From JBAXGW01 sp037139195 (lineage in GTDB: Bacteria; Bacteroidota; Bacteroidia; Bacteroidales; JAHJDW01), in assembly GCA_037139195.1 (NCBI GenBank), contig JBAXGW010000005.1:33568-97567 (forward strand): 64,000 nucleotides of DNA, given 5' to 3'. The notes beneath the pieces were generated by a model. That model was not told the DNA's origin, searched no databases, and was given only the letters and a program-made list of their open reading frames with translations. Made by a program: the position numbers and the translations under genes. The number at the start of each line of letters is the position of its first letter. The first letter of the stretch is position 1. This document shows positions 25,237-34,659 of this stretch, in pieces.

Positions 25237-28200
25237 ATGAAAAAGTATTTTTTATTATTTTTCCTGTTACTATTTTTTGCTATGCCTATTGTTTTTGCAC
25301 AGCAGCGAATTATTAGCGGAAAAGTTACAATGGCCGAGGACGGCTTAGGATTGCCTGGTGCAACTGTTGTTGCAAAAGGAACAACAATCGGAACAACTAC
25401 CGATGCCAATGGAGTATTTAAGCTCGAAATCCCAACAACTACTGACACCATTATTTTTGCTTTTGTGGGTCTTGAAACTCAGAAAATAGCACTGACTACA
25501 TCTGCTGTTTATGATTTGTCAATGCAACAAAAAGCTAAATTGCTTGAAGGTATCGTGGTAACAGCTCTTGGTATCAGTCGCGAAAAGAAATCTTTGGGTT
25601 ATGCTACTCAAGAAATTAAAGGCGATATGGTTTCAACCGTAAAATCCGACAATTTTGTAAATGGACTATCTGGAAAGGTTTCGGGAGTTCAAGTTAAAAA
25701 GACCACAAATATGGGTGGTTCAACAAATATTGTATTGCGCGGTAGTAAATCACTAACGGGCGAAAATCAAGTTCTATTTGTAGTTGATGGTATTCCAATT
25801 AGTAATAGTAATTCAAACTCAACAGATCAACAATCTGGTGGATTGGGTTACGATTTTGGAAATGCTGCCTCGGATATTAATCCTGATGATATTGAATCAA
25901 TTAACGTATTAAAAGGTTCTGCCGCTACTGCATTGTACGGTTCTCGTGCTGCTGGTGGAGTTGTTATGATTGTTACTAAAAAAGGTGCAAAATCAAAAGA
26001 TGGAGCAAAAAGACCAATTGGTATTACTTTTAGCAGTGGTGTTACCATGGGTTTTATTGATAAAAGTACATTTCCAAAATATCAACAAGATTATGGTGCC
26101 GGATATGGATACTATTATGATAATGTGGATGGTTCAGAGGGAGGTCAATGGTATATGCGTGATATAAATGGAGATGGCATTAATGAACAATGTGCTTTAA
26201 CTTCCGAAGATGCTTCTTATGGTGCTGCATTTAATCCAAACTTAAACGTATATCAATGGGATGCTTTTGATCCAGAGTCTCCAAACTACAGAAAAGCTAC
26301 ACCTTGGGTGGCTGCTAAAAATGGACCTATTACTTTTTTCGATCATCCTGTTACATATAATAATTCAATTTCGTTAGAAAATGCAAATGACAATGGTTCT
26401 TATCGTTTTTCTTACTCTAATTTCAACCAAAAGGGTTTAATGCCAAATAGTAAATTGGTGAAAGATAATGTATTGATGAATGGCAGCTGGAAAGTGAATG
26501 ATAAACTTACAGCGTCTGGTTCGGCTAATTTTATTAAAACTACAGGCACAGGTCGTAATTCAACTGGATATAGCGATAATATTATGGGTTCGTTCCGCCA
26601 ATGGTATCAGACAAATGTAGATATCAAACAATTAGAAGATGCGTATAATGCAACGGGTAGAAATGTAACATGGAATTATGCTGATCCAACTGATTTACAA
26701 CCCATTTTTTGGGATAATTATTATTGGACTCGTTTTGAAAACTACGAAAATGATGGTAGAAATAGATTTTTAGGAAATATTGCCTTAAACTATAAAGTAA
26801 ATAGTTGGATTGATGTGATGGGACGTGCTTCAACTGATTCGTATAACGAACGACAAGAAGAAAGAAGAGCTGTTGGAAGCATACCTAGTCAATTTGGAAT
26901 TGGAAGTGGTTCTGATGGCAGCGGTGGTAGAAGCGATCAAGGCTCTGGATATCTAAGAAGAGATATTACTTTTAGTGAAAACAATTATGATTTAATGGTA
27001 AATATGAATAGAGATATTCGTAAGGATTTAAATTTAAAGGGCGTTGTTGGTTCAAATGTTCGTAGAACAAATTATAATAGAATAGTTTCTTCAACGAATG
27101 GAGGTTTAGGAATTGCAAATTTATATTCTTTGCAGAATAGTGTTGATCCACTTCCTTACCCAAAAGAAGTCGATTCGAAAATAGGAGTTAATGGCTTATT
27201 TGCAAGTGCTTCTTTAGGATATAAAAACACGTATTATATTGATTTAACAGCCAGAAGAGATCATTCTTCAACTTTGCCTGTTGGAAAAAATATTTATTAT
27301 TATCCTTCGGTAGCAGGTAGTATGATATTTTCTAATCTTTTGCCAAAATTTAAAAATCTTTCATTTGGGAAAATTCGTTTAAATTATGCTCAAGTGGGTA
27401 ATAGTGCTGGATTTGATCAACTTACGGATAGATATAGTATGTATACTCCCTTTAATAGTCCAGTTTCTTCGGTTGCGAGTGTGAAAAGAAACCCAAACTT
27501 AAAACCAGAAAAAACAAATAGTATCGAGAGTGGTTTAGAAATGTTTTTCTTTAATCGCAGAATTGGTTTTGATATTGCTGTTTATAAAACAAATACATCC
27601 GATCAGATTTTGCCTTTAGCTACTTCAACAAGTACTGGATACAGCACAATGATTATTAATGCAGGTGAAATTGAAAATAAAGGCTTAGAGGCTTCTTTGA
27701 TAATAACTCCTATTAAAAAAACTAATTTCAAGTGGGAATGCACTTTGAATTGGTCGAAAAACTATAATAAAGTGGTGTCCTTGCTTGAGGGTTTAGATAA
27801 TTTGCAATTAGGCTCATATCAAGGTGGGGTAACTATTAATGCTATGGTTGGTCAGCCTTATGGAGTTTTATATGGTACTGATTATGTTTATTTGAATGGC
27901 AAAAAAGTAGTTGATGCTGATGGTTATTATTTGCAAACTGCAACATCGGATAATGTTATTGGAAATGTGAATCCCGACTGGAATGGAGGTATTTATAATT
28001 CCTTTACATATAAAAATTGGTCTTTTGGTTTTTTAATTGACATGCAAAAAGGTGGCGATATTTATTCGTTAGATATGGCATATGGACTTTCCACCGGTTT
28101 GTATGAAGAAACTTCATATATAAATGATAAAGGAATGCCTGTAAGAAACACACTTGCCGATGGTGGTGGTTTTATTAATGAAGGCGTTTATGCAGATGGA

Positions 28201-28527
28201 ACACCAAATACAACACGCGTTGACGCAAGCGAATTTGGAGCTTTTGGTTCTGACTATAATCCAAATAAAGCTTTTATATACGATGCAAGTTACGTTAAGC
28301 TGCGAGAAATTTCACTATCTTATATAATGCCAAAAGCAATGTTGGAAAAAACGTTTATCAAAGGTTTAACGCTTAGTATTGTCGGTTCTAACGTGTGGAT
28401 TATTTTCAAAAACTTACCTTATGCCGATCCTGAATCAGGATTAGGAGCAGGTAATTTACAAGGATATTCTACGGGTTCACTTCCTTCAACCAGAGATTTT
28501 GGATTTAATATGAAATTTAACTTTTAA
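25237..28527 (+). CDS. SusC/RagA-family TonB-dependent outer-membrane transporter
   Basis: 1096 residues with signal peptide (1-22). The mature protein starts with a carboxypeptidase-regulatory-like domain (about 23-100, SGKVTMAEDGLGLPGATV), then the TonB plug (about 108-245) with the family motif GSAATALYGSRAAGG (about 227-241) and a large C-terminal barrel. With SusD it forms a pedal-bin importer of glycan, peptide or other oligomer nutrients across the outer membrane. The barrel ends in Phe. The stop codon overlaps the susD start (TAATG), so the pair is translationally coupled. No glycosidase, protease or anti-sigma gene is adjacent, so the ligand is unknown. Confidence 0.95.
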   Translation: MKKYFLLFFLLLFFAMPIVFAQQRIISGKVTMAEDGLGLPGATVVAKGTTIGTTTDANGVFKLEIPTTTDTIIFAFVGLETQKIALTTSAVYDLSMQQKAKLLEGIVVTALGISREKKSLGYATQEIKGDMVSTVKSDNFVNGLSGKVSGVQVKKTTNMGGSTNIVLRGSKSLTGENQVLFVVDGIPISNSNSNSTDQQSGGLGYDFGNAASDINPDDIESINVLKGSAATALYGSRAAGGVVMIVTKKGAKSKDGAKRPIGITFSSGVTMGFIDKSTFPKYQQDYGAGYGYYYDNVDGSEGGQWYMRDINGDGINEQCALTSEDASYGAAFNPNLNVYQWDAFDPESPNYRKATPWVAAKNGPITFFDHPVTYNNSISLENANDNGSYRFSYSNFNQKGLMPNSKLVKDNVLMNGSWKVNDKLTASGSANFIKTTGTGRNSTGYSDNIMGSFRQWYQTNVDIKQLEDAYNATGRNVTWNYADPTDLQPIFWDNYYWTRFENYENDGRNRFLGNIALNYKVNSWIDVMGRASTDSYNERQEERRAVGSIPSQFGIGSGSDGSGGRSDQGSGYLRRDITFSENNYDLMVNMNRDIRKDLNLKGVVGSNVRRTNYNRIVSSTNGGLGIANLYSLQNSVDPLPYPKEVDSKIGVNGLFASASLGYKNTYYIDLTARRDHSSTLPVGKNIYYYPSVAGSMIFSNLLPKFKNLSFGKIRLNYAQVGNSAGFDQLTDRYSMYTPFNSPVSSVASVKRNPNLKPEKTNSIESGLEMFFFNRRIGFDIAVYKTNTSDQILPLATSTSTGYSTMIINAGEIENKGLEASLIITPIKKTNFKWECTLNWSKNYNKVVSLLEGLDNLQLGSYQGGVTINAMVGQPYGVLYGTDYVYLNGKKVVDADGYYLQTATSDNVIGNVNPDWNGGIYNSFTYKNWSFGFLIDMQKGGDIYSLDMAYGLSTGLYEETSYINDKGMPVRNTLADGGGFINEGVYADGTPNTTRVDASEFGAFGSDYNPNKAFIYDASYVKLREISLSYIMPKAMLEKTFIKGLTLSIVGSNVWIIFKNLPYADPESGLGAGNLQGYSTGSLPSTRDFGFNMKFNF

Positions 28528-29993
28528 TGAAAACGACTATGAAGAAATTAATAATATTTGTATCATTTTTTGTTATTGCGTCTTCTTGCCAAAAGTTAGA
28601 AGATCTTAATGAAAACACAAAAGACCCAGAATTAGTTTCTGGAGAATCGCTATTTACCGGTGCACAGAAAAATATCGTTGATCAAATGGTAAGCACAAAT
28701 GTAAATAATAATGTTTTTCGTCTTTTTGCTCAACAGTGGACCGAAACTACCTATATTGACGAAAGTATCTACGATTTGGTGAAAAGATCAGTGCCAGATA
28801 ATCATTGGGATGTAATATACAGAGATGTTCTAAAAGATTTGAAAAGTTCTGCTGAATTAATTAATAAAACTAGTTATCCAACAGATGCAAGTCCATTAAT
28901 TAAAACAAACAAATTGGCAATTGTTGAAATAATGTCAGTGTATTCATGGGGTGTTTTAGTAGAAACATTTGGAAATGTTCCATATACACAAGCATTAGAT
29001 GCAAGTGTGCAATTGCCAAAATACGACGATGGACTTACTATTTATAAAGATTTAATAGTTCGATTAAATGCTGCAATTACAAAGCTCAATTTGGGCGTTG
29101 GGAGCTTTGAAGCTGCTGATAATATGTATTATGGCGATACCGAGAAGTGGTTTAAATTTGCTAATTCATTAAAGTTAAGAATGGCTATGCTTTTAGCTGA
29201 TGTTGATCCTTCATTGTCAAAAGCAACTGCTGAAAGTGCTTCTTTGAATTTGATATCTTCAAATGCAGATAATGCAAGTATGGTTTATTTAAATGCTTCG
29301 CCAAATACAAATCCACTGTATTCTGACCTTATAGCTAGTGGACGCCATGATTTCGTTCCTGCAAATACTTTTGTAGATGTAATGAATGGATTAAATGACC
29401 CTAGATTAGCATTGTACTTTACTCAAATTGATACTTCTTCGGTTGAAGGTGTTGAAAAACTAGCTTATGTAGGTGGTGTTTATGGTGCTAAAAACTCATA
29501 TTCAAAGTATTCGCATTTTACAGAACGAATTTTAGATCCTACTTTTGAAGGTACTATTTTAGATTATTCTGAAGTTGAATTTTTACTTGCCGAAGCTGTT
29601 GAAAGAGGTTATGCAGTTGGTGGAACTGCCGAGTCGCATTATAATAATGCTATTACGGCTTCTATCGAATATTGGGGAGGAACATCTGCTGATGCTACTG
29701 CTTATTTGGCAACAACTGCAGTGAATTATTCCACTGCTACTGGCGATTATAAAGAAAAAATTGGAATGCAAAAATGGATTGCATTGTATAATAGAGGTTT
29801 TGAGGCTTGGACGGATTGGCGTAGATTCGATTATCCTGCTTTAGTTGCTCCGGAAGATGCACTTTCTGGTATTCCAGTTAGATATACTTTTCCAATTGCA
29901 GAGCAAACATTGAATGGGGCAAATTATGGTGCTGCTTCATCTGCTATTCATGGCGATAGAGTTGAAACTAAATTGTTTTGGGATTTATACTAA
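28527..29993 (+). CDS. SusD/RagB-family surface lipoprotein
   Basis: 488 residues; partner lipoprotein of the preceding SusC. Lipobox ends at Cys21 (VIASSC), and a second possible start (ATG at 28539) lies four codons in. The mature part has the SusD helical TPR-like scaffold, with the EIMSVYSWGVLVETFGNVPYT-like region (about 130-150) and the EVEFLLAEAVERGY segment (about 350-363), typical of SusD-like proteins with the QKWIALYNRGFEAWTDWRR signature near 413-431. It caps the SusC barrel and binds the imported ligand. Start overlaps the susC stop by one base. Confidence 0.92.
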   Translation: MKTTMKKLIIFVSFFVIASSCQKLEDLNENTKDPELVSGESLFTGAQKNIVDQMVSTNVNNNVFRLFAQQWTETTYIDESIYDLVKRSVPDNHWDVIYRDVLKDLKSSAELINKTSYPTDASPLIKTNKLAIVEIMSVYSWGVLVETFGNVPYTQALDASVQLPKYDDGLTIYKDLIVRLNAAITKLNLGVGSFEAADNMYYGDTEKWFKFANSLKLRMAMLLADVDPSLSKATAESASLNLISSNADNASMVYLNASPNTNPLYSDLIASGRHDFVPANTFVDVMNGLNDPRLALYFTQIDTSSVEGVEKLAYVGGVYGAKNSYSKYSHFTERILDPTFEGTILDYSEVEFLLAEAVERGYAVGGTAESHYNNAITASIEYWGGTSADATAYLATTAVNYSTATGDYKEKIGMQKWIALYNRGFEAWTDWRRFDYPALVAPEDALSGIPVRYTFPIAEQTLNGANYGAASSAIHGDRVETKLFWDLY

Positions 29994-30010
29994 TGCTGCA
30001 AATAACAGAA

Positions 30011-30047
30011 AAAAAAGAGGATATTCATTATGATTATCCTCTTTTTT
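30011..30047. terminator. Bidirectional terminator between susD and the TlpA-like gene
   Basis: Stem AAAAAAGAGGAT / ATCCTCTTTTTT with a 13-base loop; T-run on both strands. Confidence 0.9.
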
Positions 30048-30065
30048 TTTTGTTTTAAAATGCGA

Positions 30066-31484
30066 TTATTTTTTATTTGGGGTTTTCTCTTTTTTGCTGT
30101 CCATTTCATGCTTAAACAGTTCATCTAATTGTTCCGCACTTAGCTTTTTAGCAATTATTTTTTTGTCTTTATCAAGCAAATAAATGATAGGAGTTGAGGT
30201 GATGTCGTATTTTTTGCGTTCGCCAAAAGGGTCAAGTAAGTTGATCCACGATGGGTTTGTTTCTTTAACTAGTTTTTTCCAGTCGTTTTTTTCTAGTTCG
30301 GTGCACACCGAATATACTTTCAAATCAACACCTAATGCGAAATATTTGTCGAAAAGTTCTTTAACCTTAGGTAGTTCTTTTTTGCAATGTCCGCAATCCG
30401 AATCCCAGAAAAATACTACAGTGTATTCGCCCTGAACCGAATATAATGTTACAAACTTTCCAGCACTGTCTTGCATAATTAAATCGGGTGCTTTTTTGCC
30501 CAGTAATAAAGGTCTAAGCGTATTTGCCCTGTCGTTTATTTTTACAAGTTTAGCAGAGTCCATCCAAAATGCTTGTTTTGCATCGTAATATTTCTCTACT
30601 AAATGTACAAAAATAGCATCATAACCCATAATAGGCGATGTTTCATAAGTGGTTGTAAAATACCAAACAACATATTTAAAAACCTCTTTGTTAATTCTTG
30701 ATTTGCTGACAATATAATCGGCTGCAACCATAATAGAATCTGGATGCTGACTGGTTAGTTTCGTCATGTAAAAATCAATTTTTTTATGAAAAAGAGGCGT
30801 TCTAATCAGTCTTTCATCATTGAAGTTCAATTTATCGAAATAATGTTGTTTGAAATATTTAAAATCAAACAAGGAGTCATTTGATGCTTTTTTTTCTGCT
30901 TCAGGAACTATCGGTTCTTCCATTGCGCCAAAAATATTTGAAACTAAGCTATTAGGATATTTCTTGATGAAACTTAATTTGTAATCAATTACTTCTTTGT
31001 CTATTAAGCTCATTTTGTCTTTTATAGTCTTAGCTTCACCCGATTTGCTATCAACAGCTTTATATTGGTCTTTTAAAGGAGTTATTTTTTCTTCTTCTTT
31101 TTTTATAAAGTTCATGTAATCTAACCAATATTGAGATTCGGGCGAACCTTTTATTTTAAGAAACTTCATGTAATCAGTTGTATCAGTTTCTATTGTTATA
31201 TTTTGATCATCGGCTACTATGAAATCAAAAGACTTTCCTTTTTGTGCAGGACAATAAAAAATATACATACCTCCAGGCAATTTCTCTTTTCCTTCAAAAA
31301 CAACATTTCCAAGAGCATCAACTTTGGCTGTGTCTTGTATGTATTGTTTTGCCCCATAATAATTGGCTAAGTAGGCTATGGTATCTTTGAGTCCTTTAAC
31401 TTTAAACTTAATGGTATAAGCATTTTTTTGTGAAAAAGAATAACTTGCAAAAATGCAAAAACTTATAATTAATATTTTACGCAT
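30066..31484 (-). CDS. TlpA-like periplasmic thioredoxin with N-terminal DUF4369-like domain
   Basis: 472 residues with signal peptide (1-18). An N-terminal strand-rich region (about 20-125, DUF4369-like) and a helical linker precede a thioredoxin fold (about 335-465) with the redox motif C364-G-H-C367 in WDSDCGHCKKELP and the cis-Pro in TSTPII (about 429-434). Such Bacteroidota proteins are thiol-disulfide reductases in the periplasm, probably for envelope protein or cytochrome maturation. The active site is intact; substrate unknown. The -7 element lies 45 bases upstream. Confidence 0.9.
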   Translation of the reverse strand: MRKILIISFCIFASYSFSQKNAYTIKFKVKGLKDTIAYLANYYGAKQYIQDTAKVDALGNVVFEGKEKLPGGMYIFYCPAQKGKSFDFIVADDQNITIETDTTDYMKFLKIKGSPESQYWLDYMNFIKKEEEKITPLKDQYKAVDSKSGEAKTIKDKMSLIDKEVIDYKLSFIKKYPNSLVSNIFGAMEEPIVPEAEKKASNDSLFDFKYFKQHYFDKLNFNDERLIRTPLFHKKIDFYMTKLTSQHPDSIMVAADYIVSKSRINKEVFKYVVWYFTTTYETSPIMGYDAIFVHLVEKYYDAKQAFWMDSAKLVKINDRANTLRPLLLGKKAPDLIMQDSAGKFVTLYSVQGEYTVVFFWDSDCGHCKKELPKVKELFDKYFALGVDLKVYSVCTELEKNDWKKLVKETNPSWINLLDPFGERKKYDITSTPIIYLLDKDKKIIAKKLSAEQLDELFKHEMDSKKEKTPNKK

Positions 31485-31528
31485 AATTTTTTTTGTTTAT
31501 TTTAAATACAATTTTACGAAAAATGTTC

Positions 31529-31536
31529 CAAACATA
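31529..31536 (-). promoter_or_regulatory. Candidate -7 element for the TlpA-like gene
   Basis: CAAACATA on the plus strand, TATGTTTG on the minus strand. Confidence 0.4.
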
Positions 31537-31634
31537 TTTGGTTTTTAACACAACTTTAACGAAAAACTGGTGTTTTTAACTTTGCTTTAATAAGGACGTG
31601 CTATTTTATTGAAAAGTTGTTTCGATGAGTGTAA

Positions 31635-32144
31635 TTATTTTATTTGTGTAATATATTCTAATTTCACGCTGAAATCGGTATTAAATTTCAATGTGTTATT
31701 GTTAGAATCGCAAATTGCAAAGTTGCTATCTATATTGAACTCATTGGGTATATTGTATGCTTTTCTGATTTCTGCTAGGATTTCGTTGTTTTGGCTGTCG
31801 TGAGTGTATTTGTATTCACGTGTAATGTATGATAATTTATTATCGAAAAAATGTATTTGAATAACCGACATTATATATTTTCGCTGCAATTTGTAAAAAA
31901 AGATACGTTGATTTGTATTGTTGAGTTTTCTGTTGGTAATATGTGTAGGTTTTACGTATCTCTTAATAACTTCGTCGCTTGAAATTCCCCAATCTAAGTT
32001 TTTAAAAACAATATTTTTTTCAGTTTTGAATGTAGTTGCATGCTCAGTATTAAATATTCTATTGTAATCATATTCCGAATGCGGATATAAAACTATATCG
32101 AAATAATCTTCTTGGTGCTTTGATTTAAACAGATTAAAAAACAT
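31635..32144 (-). CDS. Hypothetical protein
   Basis: 169 residues without signal peptide or transmembrane segment. It is rich in Asn, Tyr, Lys and Ile, with mixed strand/helix pattern and a motif-poor sequence; I do not recognise a family. Evidence for a real gene is the ordinary codon use, a full-length open frame and a -7 element (32162-32169) 18 bases before the start. It lies between the TlpA-like gene and a 500-base non-coding stretch. Confidence 0.6.
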   Translation of the reverse strand: MFFNLFKSKHQEDYFDIVLYPHSEYDYNRIFNTEHATTFKTEKNIVFKNLDWGISSDEVIKRYVKPTHITNRKLNNTNQRIFFYKLQRKYIMSVIQIHFFDNKLSYITREYKYTHDSQNNEILAEIRKAYNIPNEFNIDSNFAICDSNNNTLKFNTDFSVKLEYITQIK

Positions 32145-32651
32145 GTTTGCAGTATTTTATACAAAAGTAGTCTATTGAATCCTTTTCAACAATAGAGTTT
32201 TTACTTATTTTAAGAATAATTTTATTTTACAATGATGAAAAGTTTATTTTTTTTACAATTTAAAGCGCTGTGTAATTCAATAGAAAAAAGATTTGTTTTT
32301 ATCTTATTATTTTCAAACATTAAAAATTGCATCAAGATTTATTTGTTGATTAAAGATAATAATATCAATGTTTTAATATGATTTTGTATGGTTAAAGTGT
32401 TAATATAAAATAGTGGATGTATGGAAATTGTATTGCACGTTTTTTTTTGTTATCGAAAAATAACACGGAATTTTGCTTAACTAATTTTTTGTGAAACATA
32501 TTTATGAAGATTAAAAGATTAGGTGCTATAAAATATCTCGAAAAATTTTTCCTGGGTGGCGGCTTTAGTAATTATTTTTTTCAATTTTAGCACCTTTCTT
32601 TTTCTTCATTTTTTTTTGCCAAATCTTAATTCATACTTAAAAAGCGAAACT
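32145..32651. other. 507-base gene-free stretch
   Basis: Very AT-rich. Apart from the minus-strand promoter candidate at 32162-32169 I see no recognisable promoter for the downstream gene, no conserved RNA and no terminator. An in-frame GTG at 32556 extends the next frame but reads as non-signal sequence and was rejected as start. Confidence 0.6.
32162..32169 (-). promoter_or_regulatory. Candidate -7 element for the 31635-32144 gene
   Basis: CAAAAGTA on the plus strand, TACTTTTG on the minus strand. Confidence 0.4.
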
Positions 32652-34247
32652 ATGAAAAAAACGTTGTTATCTATTTTATTGTTTTTTATTATCATGCAAT
32701 ATGCAAGTGCTCAAATTATATTGTCTGAAAGTTTTGAAAATTCTTTTCCCCCAACTGGCTGGTTGATTACAAACAATGGAACAGGAAATAATTTCACTCA
32801 AAATGTAGCCTCTGGTTATGCTTCAGATGGTGTGAAATCGTTAATGTATGGATATCATTCTACAAATGCAGCTAATGCGTGGTTGTTTACTTCAGCCGTG
32901 GCCTTAAATGCAGGCGATATTGTGAATATTACTTTTGATAAAAGAATTAGAAGCATTTCTTATCATGAAGCATTGAAATTCACTGTAGGAATAGCACAAA
33001 CCCCTAGTGCACAAACAACTGTTTTGGCCGACTATCCAGATTTGTCAAATTCGTTGTATTCGGAAACCAGTGTGAATTATACCGCAACTGTAACTGGTAC
33101 TTATTTCTTTGCATTCAACTGTTATTCAGCAGCAAATATGTATAATCTTTATGTAGATAATTTGGTGATTAAAAAAATGGGAAATGCTGATGCTTTTGTG
33201 AGCGAATTGGTTGCCCCAGTTTCAAAATGCGATTTGTCAGCAAGCGAAGATGTTTCAATAAAAATAAAAAATACAGGATTATCTGCAATTTCTAATTTCC
33301 CTGTTAAATACACTATTAACGGAGTTGGCGAAATAATCGAGAATATGCCTTTAGTTATTTCTCCAAATGATTCAGCCGTTTTTACATTTTCAACTAAAGC
33401 AAATCTAACAAACGATGGCTTTTATATGGTAAAAGCGTATTCAGCTTCTCCATTAGATAATGATTTAACAAATGATACAGTATGTAAGGAAGTTGAGAAT
33501 CCGATTGAAGGAATGTTTTCGAAATTTGAAGTTGAAAACTTAGTAATTCCTGATAATAATCCAAAAGGAATTACATCATCATTGGTTTTTTGCGGTTTAC
33601 CTAATTCTTTAAATGGAACAAATTTAAAAATTGCTTATTTGTCTATTGATAGCTTGATTCATCCAAATGTATCAGATATTGATTTGTATTTAATTTCGCC
33701 CAGCAATGATACTGTTTTGCTTTGTAGCTATAATGGTGGAAGTGGCGATAATTTTCTTCATGTGGTTTTTAAAGACGAAGCAACAACAAATATCTCAACA
33801 ATAACATCTGGTGGAATTCCTGCTGGAAACTATCATCCGTATGATTCGCTTGGGTTTTCAAAATTGTATAACGGTCAGAACCCTAATGGAACTTGGAATT
33901 TAATTGTTAAGGATTTTGGGACTACAAATTTTGGCAAATTTTATAAATGGACACTTGCTTTTGAAACGGTAACAGAAATAAATAATGAAACCTTAGCAAC
34001 AAATGTATTTAAAGCATTTCCAAATCCAACTAATGGAAATTTAACAATTGACTACAAAGGTGAAGGCGGCGAATTTAGTGTTTCAATTGTTGATTATTAT
34101 GGTAGAACTATTTATATTGAAGATACCCGAAATATTCCACAAAATTATTCATTAAACTTAAATTTAAGTTCGTTCTCAAAGGGTGTTTACTTTTTAAAGT
34201 TAAATGTAAATGGAAAAATTGAGATGAAAAAAGTTACTTTGCAGTAA
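32652..34247 (+). CDS. Secreted T9SS cargo with choice-of-anchor J-like and proprotein-convertase P domains
   Basis: 531 residues from the ATG at 32652, which directly precedes a signal peptide (ending ASAQ at about 20). The N-terminal domain (about 21-180) opens with SESFENSFPPTGW, the 'choice-of-anchor J' adhesin-like domain. A CARDB-like segment follows (about 185-280). A P-domain (about 300-440) has the LIHPNVSDIDLYLISPSND and PNGTWNLIVKDFG signatures, as in proprotein convertase accessory domains. The T9SS type A sorting domain (about 452-531) starts at FKAFPNPTNGN. Likely a surface adhesin or accessory protein; no catalytic residues are visible. Confidence 0.88.
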   Translation: MKKTLLSILLFFIIMQYASAQIILSESFENSFPPTGWLITNNGTGNNFTQNVASGYASDGVKSLMYGYHSTNAANAWLFTSAVALNAGDIVNITFDKRIRSISYHEALKFTVGIAQTPSAQTTVLADYPDLSNSLYSETSVNYTATVTGTYFFAFNCYSAANMYNLYVDNLVIKKMGNADAFVSELVAPVSKCDLSASEDVSIKIKNTGLSAISNFPVKYTINGVGEIIENMPLVISPNDSAVFTFSTKANLTNDGFYMVKAYSASPLDNDLTNDTVCKEVENPIEGMFSKFEVENLVIPDNNPKGITSSLVFCGLPNSLNGTNLKIAYLSIDSLIHPNVSDIDLYLISPSNDTVLLCSYNGGSGDNFLHVVFKDEATTNISTITSGGIPAGNYHPYDSLGFSKLYNGQNPNGTWNLIVKDFGTTNFGKFYKWTLAFETVTEINNETLATNVFKAFPNPTNGNLTIDYKGEGGEFSVSIVDYYGRTIYIEDTRNIPQNYSLNLNLSSFSKGVYFLKLNVNGKIEMKKVTLQ

Positions 34248-34280
34248 GTTTCAAATTAATTGTTTTTGGTTGACAGAATC

Positions 34281-34318
34281 GACTGAGTAAATATATGTTT
34301 ATTCAGTCTTTTTTTTTT
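34281..34318 (+). terminator. Terminator after the P-domain gene
   Basis: 11-bp stem GACTGAGTAAA / TTTATTCAGTC (one G-U pair), short loop, then ten T. Confidence 0.9.
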
Positions 34319-34659
34319 AATGTTAAAAAGATAGTTTAAGCTAATTTCAAGCTTAAAAAGCTTTTCATAATTAGATTAAAGTATATAATTCATTATTTGA
34401 TATTTAGTTAGTCTCATGCGTAGGCTTATGCGTGTTTTAGATTTGCTTTTGCTATAAGCGAAAATTTTTCAAGCAGTAAGAAAATATGTTTTATTATAGT
34501 TTAAGTGTGATTTTTTAATTAAATGATAAACAAGTGTATATGAAAGTATGTAGTATTTTTGTGTATACTTAAATTCTGTTTTGTATTATTTATGTGTTGC
34601 GTGTAATTGGGTAGATTCTTTGTTAGATAGTTAAATTTGCATAAACTTTATAAAAGCCT
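34319..34659. other. Gene-free stretch before the surface cluster
   Basis: 341 bases, AT-rich, with two possible -7 elements (34554-34561 and 34632-34639) and a short near-repeat 'ATGCGTA / ATGCGTG' at about 34416-34436. No open frame of note. Confidence 0.6.
34632..34639 (+). promoter_or_regulatory. Candidate -7 element (TAAATTTG) for the surface-protein cluster
   Basis: Full TAnnTTTG match, 20 bases before the ATG at 34660. A second match, TATTTTTG, is at 34554-34561. Confidence 0.5.

Noticed and set aside
32556..32651. GTG extension of the P-domain protein
   Set aside because: The extra residues do not form a signal peptide; a full signal peptide starts at 32652.
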